Assembly (NCBI GenBank): GCA_031289385.1
Contig: JAITPP010000061.1
Coordinates: 1 to 5,363 of the forward strand
DNA length: 5,363 nt
DNA from: Prevotellaceae bacterium
Lineage (GTDB): Bacteria; Bacteroidota; Bacteroidia; Bacteroidales; UBA932
Direction of reading: 5' to 3'
Made by a program: the position numbers and the translations under genes. Positions 1 to 5,362 of this stretch are shown in pieces. Position 1 is the stretch's first letter. Every line of letters starts with the position of its first letter. The notes beneath the pieces were generated by a model. It saw only the letters and a list, made by a program, of their open reading frames with translations, did no database searches and was not told where the DNA came from.

Positions 1-25
1 CCCTTCAGGGGATTTAGGGGTGAGG
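1..25. repeat. GC-rich palindromic edge segment, cut by window start
   Basis: The first ten bases read CCCT-TC-AGGG, a 4-bp palindrome whose halves resemble the GCCCT/AGGGC palindrome inside the adjoining repeat arm. It is followed by a G-rich stretch (GGGGTGAGGG) that runs straight into the arm at 26. The mirror arm on the right has AT-rich heptamers at the matching place, so this segment is not part of the shared inverted repeat visible here. It may be the end of another repeat copy lying outside the window. Nothing coding is seen. Confidence 0.35.
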
Positions 26-130
26 GAATTAAGAATGAAGAATGAAGAATGAAAAACAATTACGAATTACGCGCCCTGAAAGGGCAATTTAATTCAGCGT
101 AGGGCAACACCCTACGAAAAAAAACGACAG
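26..130 (+). repeat. Left arm of a 105-bp inverted repeat flanking all three genes
   Basis: This stretch is the reverse complement of 5242-5345. Aligned base by base, the only difference is one extra A in the homopolymer (eight A at 117-124 against seven T at 5248-5254). The modules in order are: 7-bp units of the type TAAGAAT/GAAGAAT (26-50), AATTACGAATTAC (58-70), a GCCCT-GAA-AGGGC palindrome (73-85), a CGTAGGG-CAACA-CCCTACG palindrome (98-116), the A-tract, and CGACAG. Past the arm, left 128-158 still matches the reverse complement of 5185-5215 with two mismatches, once a 29-bp length difference in the array is allowed for. The arm has no credible coding capacity. It is best read as one copy of a dispersed non-coding repeat, perhaps of REP or MITE type. 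Confidence 0.93.
73..116. repeat. Twin small palindromes in the left arm
   Basis: Two perfect hairpin-forming palindromes lie 12 bases apart. The first (73-85) has a 5-bp GCCCT/AGGGC stem and a GAA loop; the second (98-116) has a 7-bp CGTAGGG/CCCTACG stem and a CAACA loop. Both share the CCCT/AGGG core, so halves of one could pair with halves of the other. They are GC-rich islands in very AT-rich DNA. The homopolymer next to the second is A on this strand, which does not fit an intrinsic terminator. The arrangement recalls REP/BIME-type paired palindromes. Confidence 0.8.
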
Positions 131-204
131 ATTACGAAATACTGAATACGGAATACAGAATACTAAATACAGAATACTAAATACAGAATACTAAATACAG
201 AATA
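131..204. repeat. Tandem array of 7-bp and 14-bp units (left)
   Basis: The region is built from variants of a GAATAC-like heptamer. Three perfect head-to-tail copies of the 14-bp unit AGAATACTAAATAC occupy 157-198, with a partial fourth to 204. Each 14-mer is two related heptamers (AGAATAC and TAAATAC). The more degenerate part at 131-156 matches array sequence near the right arm in inverted orientation. This is simple-sequence DNA prone to copy-number change; no gene or promoter is seen in it. Confidence 0.85.
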
Positions 205-383
205 TATAAAATGTGATTAATTTAACTTAAATATAAAATGTTTTTCTTTAAAAATATTATAAAATAATATTTTTAATACAATTAATATTAATAAATATAA
301 TCAATTTAATATGATTTGATATTATATTTGCAAATCTGTTAAAATATTGATTATCATAATTATATTTTATAATACATCAAATA
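205..383 (+). promoter_or_regulatory. AT-rich upstream region of the ABC-F gene
   Basis: This gene-free stretch is almost wholly A and T. It holds a perfect 13-bp inverted repeat with a 3-base AAA loop (TTAAAAATATTAT at 248-260 with its complement at 264-276), a 12-bp palindrome ATTAATATTAAT (281-292), and the promoter candidate at 313-336. No Shine-Dalgarno sequence precedes the ATG at 384; the bases before it are A/T-rich, as usual in Bacteroidota. The only short reading frame noted (239-268, nine codons) lies upstream of the proposed transcription start, so I do not call a leader peptide. Some of the symmetry may simply follow from extreme AT content. Confidence 0.5.
313..336 (+). promoter_or_regulatory. 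Candidate Bacteroidota -7 promoter element within a palindrome
   Basis: TATATTTG at 323-330 fits the TAnnTTTG -7 consensus of Bacteroidota primary promoters, and would give a start near 337 and a leader of roughly 45 bases. I find no good TTTG -33 partner at the expected 19-21 base spacing, so the promoter is only partly supported. The box overlaps a perfect 10-bp palindrome, ATTTGCAAAT (326-335), and is enclosed by GATTTG (313-318) and CAAATC (331-336). Dyad symmetry over a core promoter could be an operator, but no regulator gene is nearby. Confidence 0.45.
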
Positions 384-1973
384 ATGAGTATCATTGTAAA
401 TTCACTTTCATATACACATCAGGATAAAGAAATTTTGTTTGAAAACATCAATTTTTCGGTATCAAAAGGAGAAAAAGCGGCGTTGGTTGGAAATAACGGA
501 GCGGGAAAATCAACTTTGCTGCAAATTATTGCAGGACATTTGCAAAAACTGCAAGGCGAAATTGCACTTTCGGCAACGCCTTATTACGTTCCGCAACATT
601 TAGGGCAATACGACAATTGCTCGGTAGCGCAGGCGTTGAGAATTGCCGAAAAATTAGATGCGCTGCACGCCATTTTGTCAGGCAATGTTTCTGCCGAAAA
701 TTTTGCCCGCTTAGACGATAATTGGGATATTGAAGAAAAAACACAGGCTGCGTTTTCACTTTGGAAATTACAGCATTTGCAACTTTCGCAACCGATGAAA
801 TCGCTGAGCGGAGGCGAAAAAACAAAGGTTTTTCTTGCAGGAATCTCAATTTATTCGCCAAGCATAATTTTACTCGATGAGCCTTCAAATCATTTAGATA
901 TGGAAAGCCGCGACACGCTTTACGAACTTATAAAACGCAGCAATGCAACAATACTCGTAGTCAGCCACGACAGAACTTTGCTAAATTTATTGCCGATAAC
1001 ATTAGAACTCAGCAAACAGAAAATAGAAGTATATGGCGGAAATTATGATTTTTACGTAAATCAGAAAACAATTGAGAAAAACGCATTAAATCAGGATATA
1101 AAAACCAAAGAAAAAGCATTGCGCAAAGCCAAAGAAACCGAACGCGAAACATTGGAACGAAAACAAAAAGCAGACGCTCGCGGTAAAAAGAAACAGGAAA
1201 AAGCAGGATTGCCCAAAATATTAATGGACGGATTGAAAAATAATGCAGAAAAAAGCACATCGCGACTGAAAAATATACATGTCGAAAAAATTAACGAACT
1301 TTCGCAAGACATTAACCAACTGCGCAAAGAGTTGCCCGATAAGGATAAAATGAAAATCGCCTTCGAAAATTCAGAACTTCATAAACAAAAAATAATAGTT
1401 AAGGCAAACAATATTAATTTTGGATACAACGGCAATTTGCTTTGGAAAAATCTGTTGAGTTTCGTTATCACAAGTGGCGAACGTATTGTTATCAAAGGCA
1501 ATAACGGCTCGGGAAAAACAACGTTGATAAAAATTATTTTAGGCGAACTTAATCCGCAGGCAGGCAGTATTGAGCGTGCTGCCGCAAAAACCGTTTATAT
1601 CGACCAAAGTTATTCGCTTGTAGATAATAGCCTTACGGTGTATCAGCAGGCAGAAAAATTTAATTCGTCGGCGATGCTCGAACATGAAATAAAAATAAGA
1701 CTAACCCGCTTCTTATTTACCGGCGGATATTGGGACAAACCTTGCCAAACACTCAGCGGCGGCGAACGTATGCGCTTGTTGTTGTGCTGCTTGACAATAA
1801 GCCGACAAACGCCCGACATTATTATATTAGACGAGCCGACAAACAATTTGGACATACAAAATATCGAAATTTTAACGGCTGCCGTCAACGAATATCAAGG
1901 AACGCTTATAGTTGTTTCACACGATTTGTATTTTCTGAAAGAAATATCGGCGGAGAGATGTATTAAATTGTAG
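384..1973 (+). CDS. ABC-F family ATPase (ribosome-associated, duplicated ABC domains)
   Basis: The protein has 529 residues and two complete ABC ATPase domains with no membrane segment, the ABC-F plan. ABC-F proteins bind the ribosomal E site and act on the peptidyl-transferase region in translation or antibiotic protection; they are not transporters. Domain 1 has Walker A GNNGAGKST (36-44), signature LSGGE (141-145), Walker B with D165/E166 and switch His195. Domain 2 has GNNGSGKTT (372-380), LSGGE (457-461), D483/E484 and His513. A long, highly charged linker (about 215-335) probably forms the helical hairpin that reaches into the ribosome, with a likely tip around LPKILMDGLKNNAEK (276-290). 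Domain 1 has no obvious arm insertion, and the protein ends right after domain 2 without a Uup-like tail. The start is supported because the first strand of domain 1 begins at once. It stands alone on this strand. Subfamily and any resistance role cannot be settled by eye. Confidence 0.96.
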   Translation: MSIIVNSLSYTHQDKEILFENINFSVSKGEKAALVGNNGAGKSTLLQIIAGHLQKLQGEIALSATPYYVPQHLGQYDNCSVAQALRIAEKLDALHAILSGNVSAENFARLDDNWDIEEKTQAAFSLWKLQHLQLSQPMKSLSGGEKTKVFLAGISIYSPSIILLDEPSNHLDMESRDTLYELIKRSNATILVVSHDRTLLNLLPITLELSKQKIEVYGGNYDFYVNQKTIEKNALNQDIKTKEKALRKAKETERETLERKQKADARGKKKQEKAGLPKILMDGLKNNAEKSTSRLKNIHVEKINELSQDINQLRKELPDKDKMKIAFENSELHKQKIIVKANNINFGYNGNLLWKNLLSFVITSGERIVIKGNNGSGKTTLIKIILGELNPQAGSIERAAAKTVYIDQSYSLVDNSLTVYQQAEKFNSSAMLEHEIKIRLTRFLFTGGYWDKPCQTLSGGERMRLLLCCLTISRQTPDIIILDEPTNNLDIQNIEILTAAVNEYQGTLIVVSHDLYFLKEISAERCIKL

Positions 1974-2020
1974 AGGCAAAAGGCAAGAGGGTGAAATAAT
2001 TACGAATTATTAAAATTCAG
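1974..2020. other. Spacer after the ABC-F gene sharing a word with the repeat arms
   Basis: Directly after the TAG stop come two near-identical heptamers (AGGCAAA, AGGCAAG at 1974-1987). The 12-mer AATTACGAATTA follows at 1998-2009 and also occurs in the left arm at 58-69 and, inverted, in the right arm. AATAAT (1995-2000) and ATTATT (2006-2011) can pair around it. This looks like a partial or decayed relative of the flanking element leading into the heptamer array; no gene is seen. Confidence 0.5.
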
Positions 2021-2115
2021 TATTTAGTCGTTAGTCGTTAGTATTTAGTATTTAGTATTTAGTATTTAGTCGTTAGTTGCAAAATACTAACGACTAAATA
2101 CCAACGACTAACGAC
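2021..2115. repeat. Direct then inverted heptamer array forming a long hairpin
   Basis: Eight uninterrupted 7-bp units run from 2021 to 2076 in the order TATTTAG, TCGTTAG, TCGTTAG, four TATTTAG, TCGTTAG. After a short loop, four units follow in inverted orientation at 2087-2114 (CTAACGA, CTAAATA, CCAACGA, CTAACGA). The inner stem is a perfect 16 bp (2062-2077 with 2086-2101, 8-base loop). A further 13 bp pair outside it (2027-2039 with 2103-2115), leaving 2040-2061 unpaired on the left. The structure fills most of the gap between the convergent ABC-F and M16 genes. Confidence 0.88.
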
Positions 2116-2143
2116 CAATTTTATTTCTTCTTTCTTTTTGCCG
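2027..2143. terminator. Possible bidirectional transcription end between convergent genes
   Basis: The long hairpin of the heptamer array lies between the stop codons of two convergent transcripts, where terminators for both strands are expected. On the plus strand it is followed by a T-rich stretch (about 2119-2143) that reaches into the end of the M16 gene. On the minus strand the following sequence is only mildly T-rich. The stem is AT-rich and has no clean T-run, so it is not a textbook intrinsic terminator. The call rests mainly on position. Confidence 0.28.
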
Positions 2144-3650
2144 CTGCGCGTCGCAAAGCGATGAAAACAATCAATAGTACAACTGCTGCTGCTGCCAAAT
2201 AGTAAATAGTGCAATCGCAGTCGGCAGTACTTTTACCATCTGTCAAATTGCCGTACATATCGTAAAATTCTATTTTGCCATCGGCGGCATATTGTTTCAG
2301 GCTTGCGGCATATTTTTCGTCGCCCACTACAACTATCCATGCGTTTTGGGGATGAATATATTTTTTTGCTGCTGCCTGAACGCTTTCAATAGTAACATTT
2401 TCTATTCCTTTAAGATAATTTTTAAAATAATCGGCAGGAAGATTATATTTTTCGATGGCTACGGCAAAGGCAGCAACGGTTTCGGGGTGTTGCAAACGGC
2501 GTCCGAAATCGCCCGAATAAAATGCTTTTGATGCGGCAACGTCTTTTTCGGTTACGGCTGAATCAACAATTCGTTGCATTTCGTAGAGAATTTGATAAAT
2601 AGCGCTATCGGTAACTTCGCCTTTTACGCCTGCCGCTGCCGAATAATATCCAACAATATCATCTGCTACAAGCTGATTGTAGCAACCGTAGGTGTATGAA
2701 TGTGTTTCGCGCAAATTTTGAAATAATCGTCCGCTTGCTCCGCCGCCTAAAATATTTTTCATTATTGATACCGAAAAAGCATCCTCGCTGTAGGGTTTAT
2801 AATCGAGCGGATAGCATATTTTTACCTGCGATTGCGGTGCGCCTTTTTTGTTTACAAATGCAACCCGTAATTTGTCGGGAGATTGAGGCATATCGTAATT
2901 ATATTTTGTAACTTCATGTTTTTCCCATTTTCCGAAATATTTTTCAACTTCGGCTTTTGCTTCTGCCAAAGTAATATCGCCAACAACAACAAGCCGCGTA
3001 TTATCGGGTGCGATAAATGCTTTATAATATTCTTCGATATCGGCAACGGTTATATTATCAAGTGTTGCGGTAGTCATCATTTCGCCTTTGGGATGATTTT
3101 TTCCATACATCAAAATGTTGGAAACTATTTCTATCATTTGCGCAGGATCGGAACTGACGTAGGCAAGCCCTGATTTTGCCTGTGCTTTTGCCAAATCAAA
3201 TTCTTCGTCGGTAAATATTGGATTGAGCAAAACATCGGCAAAAAGTTCAATCATTTTAGAGCGATATTTTGTAAGCCCTTTCGCGTATCCGCCATTTGAG
3301 CCAAATCCGAAATTTGCGCCTATCAAATCGAAACTTTTGTTTAATTCCGATTTGGTTTTGCTTGTTGTGCCTGTGCCTGCAACTTCTGAAAATATATCGA
3401 TAACGCCTGCTTTTTCGCCATAAGTTTTATCATAAATATCAAAATCGAACGAATACAATACCTGCGGCAGTTTATGATCTTCAACAACAAAAACTTTTAA
3501 TCCGTTATCGAGAACGAATGTTTTAGCGTCTTTAATTTTTATTTCGTTTGCCGGCGCAGGTTTCGGCTGAATACTTCTGTCTAATGTTTGTGCATTGGCT
3601 GTTGCAAAACTAATTGCAATTATCGCCAAAAATATTATTATTTTTTTCAT
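2121..3650 (-). CDS. M16 peptidase-like subunit lacking the zinc site, membrane-anchored
   Basis: The 509-residue protein starts with a signal peptide (1-20, likely cut after ATANA). Two M16 half-domains follow, about 40-240 and 255-450. At the place of the zinc motif HxxEH it reads DIFSE (85-89, bases 3384-3398), so it should not bind catalytic zinc. The second half keeps the hallmark GRLFQNLRETHSYTYG (307-322), with Arg314 and Tyr321 at the spacing of the M16 substrate-binding Arg/Tyr pair. A C-terminal extension holds Cys478 and Cys480, one hydrophobic segment (about 482-499) and a basic tail ending in KRKKK. This predicts a type I inner-membrane protein with its M16 part in the periplasm. 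The gene follows the zinc-site M16 gene by 38 bases, so it is probably co-transcribed and its obligate partner. The start has no Shine-Dalgarno sequence, only an A-rich leader. The family is clear; the substrate is unknown. Confidence 0.94.
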   Translation of the reverse strand: MKKIIIFLAIIAISFATANAQTLDRSIQPKPAPANEIKIKDAKTFVLDNGLKVFVVEDHKLPQVLYSFDFDIYDKTYGEKAGVIDIFSEVAGTGTTSKTKSELNKSFDLIGANFGFGSNGGYAKGLTKYRSKMIELFADVLLNPIFTDEEFDLAKAQAKSGLAYVSSDPAQMIEIVSNILMYGKNHPKGEMMTTATLDNITVADIEEYYKAFIAPDNTRLVVVGDITLAEAKAEVEKYFGKWEKHEVTKYNYDMPQSPDKLRVAFVNKKGAPQSQVKICYPLDYKPYSEDAFSVSIMKNILGGGASGRLFQNLRETHSYTYGCYNQLVADDIVGYYSAAAGVKGEVTDSAIYQILYEMQRIVDSAVTEKDVAASKAFYSGDFGRRLQHPETVAAFAVAIEKYNLPADYFKNYLKGIENVTIESVQAAAKKYIHPQNAWIVVVGDEKYAASLKQYAADGKIEFYDMYGNLTDGKSTADCDCTIYYLAAAAVVLLIVFIALRRAAAKRKKK

Positions 3651-3688
3651 TTTTTTTATCTTATTAAAATTTATTTATTAAGGTTTCG

Positions 3689-5014
3689 CTATTCTTTTTG
3701 CATGGATTTTGGTAAATAATACAATACAACCCTGTTTTCGGGTTTCAGGTATTTTTCGGCTACACGCTTAACATCTTCGCGAGTTATGTTGCTGTAATTT
3801 GCAAGTTCGTTGTTAATCATTTTCGTATTTTTAAAATACGTGTAATATGTGGCTAATGTACTTGCAATATTTTCAACAGAACTTTTGCTTGATATGATTT
3901 CTGTTTCTTTTGCCGCTTTTGCTTTTTGCAATTCTTCGTCGCTTACAAAGTAGTTAATTACGCTGTCGATTTCGTGATTTAAAGCGGCTTCGGTATCTTC
4001 AATTTTTCCGCCGGCATTTGCTATTGCAAAAACCATAGTCAAACCCGGTTCTTCCAGAGGCAACGAAATTACGAGCGATTGCACCGCTTTTTGTTTATTG
4101 TCGATATTATCTTTGAAACGCGAACTGTTTCCGCCCGAAAGAATGCTGTTGAGAATTTCGAAAGCGTAAAAATCTTTTGTTCCGTAAGCGGGCGAGCGAT
4201 AGCCCATAAACACTGCGGGCAATGTGATATTATCGTAAACGACATCGCGAATTTCGCCGCCAAGCGGTTTTTCGGTTATTGCAAAACGGGTGATTTTTTC
4301 AACGCCGCGAGGAATATCGCCAAAATATTTTGTTACCAATTTTTTAGCATTTTCTGTCTGAAAATCGCCTGCAATTACCAATACGGCATTGTCGGGAACA
4401 TAAAACTTTTTGTAAAAATCAACAACATCTTTGTCAGACGCATTTCGTATATGTTCAATATCGCCAATGGTTGTCCAATTGTAATGATGTTCTTTGAACG
4501 AGCGTTTGAAAAGTTCTTCCATAAACGTTCCGTATGGTTGATTATCATAACGTTGTTTGCGTTCCTCGATAACAACATTTTTTTGTGTTGCAATTCCTAT
4601 CGAATCAATTTTGGCGTGCAGCATACGTTCCGATTCCATCCACAATGCAAGTTCCAACTGATTTGAAGGCATCAATTCGTAATAATAAGTACGGTCGTTT
4701 GACGTGTTTGCGTTTAATTCGCCGCCGTTTGACTGTACTATTTTCATATATTCGCCGCGTCCGATATTATCAGAGCCTTCGAACAACAAATGTTCAAACA
4801 AATGAGCAAATCCTGTTTTATCGGGATTTTCATCTTTCGAACCTACATGATACATCAGGCTTACAACAACATTAGGCGTTGAATTATCCTGATGCAATAT
4901 CACATGCAATCCATTGCTAAGATTGTACTCAACAAATGGAATGTTTACTTTTTGTGCATTTGCTGTAAACACAAGGCAAACAGCAATGCAGATACTAAAA
5001 ATTTTTTTCATCAT
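3689..5014 (-). CDS. Secreted M16 family zinc metallopeptidase, catalytic subunit
   Basis: The 441-residue protein has a signal peptide (1-20, cut likely after TANA, before Gln21) and a full M16B-size body of two half-domains. The inverted zinc motif HLFEH is at 71-75 (bases 4790-4804): His71 and His75 bind zinc and Glu74 is the general base. The third ligand is probably Glu151 in NVVIEER, 75 residues further on, within the family spacing. In the second half the usual Arg and Tyr positions appear as Asp305 and Gln312, so substrate binding probably depends on the partner encoded just downstream. It is first in the two-gene operon. Two ATGs lie in tandem (5014 and 5011); either could be used and both keep the signal peptide. 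No Shine-Dalgarno sequence or TAnnTTTG box is seen upstream. It is likely a periplasmic or surface peptidase acting on peptides or unfolded proteins; the substrate is unknown. Confidence 0.95.
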   Translation of the reverse strand: MMKKIFSICIAVCLVFTANAQKVNIPFVEYNLSNGLHVILHQDNSTPNVVVSLMYHVGSKDENPDKTGFAHLFEHLLFEGSDNIGRGEYMKIVQSNGGELNANTSNDRTYYYELMPSNQLELALWMESERMLHAKIDSIGIATQKNVVIEERKQRYDNQPYGTFMEELFKRSFKEHHYNWTTIGDIEHIRNASDKDVVDFYKKFYVPDNAVLVIAGDFQTENAKKLVTKYFGDIPRGVEKITRFAITEKPLGGEIRDVVYDNITLPAVFMGYRSPAYGTKDFYAFEILNSILSGGNSSRFKDNIDNKQKAVQSLVISLPLEEPGLTMVFAIANAGGKIEDTEAALNHEIDSVINYFVSDEELQKAKAAKETEIISSKSSVENIASTLATYYTYFKNTKMINNELANYSNITREDVKRVAEKYLKPENRVVLYYLPKSMQKE

Positions 5015-5052
5015 TATTCTATTTATATTAATATTTGGTATTTCGTATTTAT
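5015..5052 (-). promoter_or_regulatory. Leader region of the M16 operon, no clear promoter
   Basis: These 38 bases separate the M16 start from the minisatellite. They contain the palindrome ATATTAATAT (5025-5034) but no TAnnTTTG element on the minus strand. No match (CAAAnnTA on the plus strand) appears further out to 5241 either. The operon promoter must therefore be a degenerate one here, lie within the repeat DNA, or lie beyond it. Confidence 0.3.
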
Positions 5053-5241
5053 GTATTCACGTATTCATGTATTCTGTATTCACGTATTCTGTATTCACGT
5101 ATTCTGTATTCACGTATTCTGTATTCACGTATTCCGTAATCTGTATTTCGTATTCATGTATTCATGTATTCTGTATTCCGTAATCTGTATTTCGTATTCG
5201 GTATTTCGTAATCTGTATTCATATATTTTGTATTCCGTATT
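5053..5241. repeat. 15-bp minisatellite and degenerate GTATTC array (right)
   Basis: Four perfect head-to-tail copies of the 15-bp unit GTATTCTGTATTCAC span 5069-5128, flanked on both sides by degenerate units (GTATTCAT, GTATTCCGTAATCT, GTATTTC). Each 15-mer is a heptamer plus an octamer of the same GTATTC core. Read on the minus strand the core is GAATAC, the same family as the left array at 131-204, so the arrays also mirror each other around the locus. The unit length is a multiple of three, which keeps reading frames open and produces repetitive peptide frames with no sign of being real. This and the right arm form the long gene-free stretch upstream of the M16 operon. Confidence 0.9.
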
Positions 5242-5345
5242 CTGTCGTTTTTTTCGTAGGGTGTTGCCCTACGCTGAATTAAATTGCCCTTTCAGGGCGC
5301 GTAATTCGTAATTGTTTTTCATTCTTCATTCTTCATTCTTAATTC
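5242..5345 (-). repeat. Right arm of the flanking inverted repeat
   Basis: This is the reverse complement of 26-130 with a single one-base length difference in the T-tract (5248-5254). The palindromes are CGTAGGG-TGTTG-CCCTACG (5255-5273) and GCCCT-TTC-AGGGC (5286-5298), followed by GTAATTCGTAATT and the start of the ATTCTTM heptamers. It lies upstream of the M16 operon, whereas the left arm lies upstream of the ABC-F gene. Each arm therefore faces the start of a transcription unit with its homopolymer side inward. Near-perfect identity across non-coding DNA points to recent duplication or gene conversion, or to an element under constraint. Confidence 0.93.
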
Positions 5346-5362
5346 TTAATTCTTCATTCTTA
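5321..5362. repeat. Six tandem ATTCTTC/ATTCTTA heptamers
   Basis: Six uninterrupted 7-bp units run to the window end in the order ATTCTTC, ATTCTTC, ATTCTTA, ATTCTTA, ATTCTTC, ATTCTTA. The left arm has three full inverted counterparts (30-50) before its sequence departs into the G-rich edge. The copy number therefore differs between the arms, and the array may continue beyond the window. Confidence 0.88.

Noticed and set aside
98..124. Palindrome plus homopolymer as an intrinsic terminator
   Set aside because: On the strand where the homopolymer follows the stem it is A, not T; on the other strand the T-run comes before the stem. The right arm has the same problem.
131..204. CRISPR array
   Set aside because: The units are 7 or 14 bp, contiguous, with no unique spacers of constant length and no cas genes in the window; the 5053-5241 array fails in the same way.
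239..268. Nine-codon leader peptide before the ABC-F gene
   Set aside because: It lies upstream of the likely transcription start, overlaps the 13-bp AT hairpin, and short frames are expected by chance here.
526..888. 120-codon minus-strand frame inside the ABC-F gene
   Set aside because: It overlaps the conserved Walker A to Walker B region of the ABC-F gene on the other strand and has no recognisable domain.
3640..3657. A7 runs around the start of the zinc-less M16 gene as a phase-variation switch
   Set aside because: Short A-runs are common in Lys-Lys signal-peptide starts and A-rich leaders; the frame is intact and nothing shows slippage.
4079..4666. 195-codon plus-strand frame opposite the catalytic M16 gene
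   Set aside because: It is antisense to a gene with clear family motifs and no promoter or known domain was seen; it is a shadow of the real gene.
4892..5311. Open frames across the right-hand repeats encoding repetitive Phe/Ile/His/Cys or Tyr/Ser/Val peptides
   Set aside because: They stay open only because the repeat unit is 15 bp, run antisense into the M16 signal peptide, and have no start context or protein-like composition.
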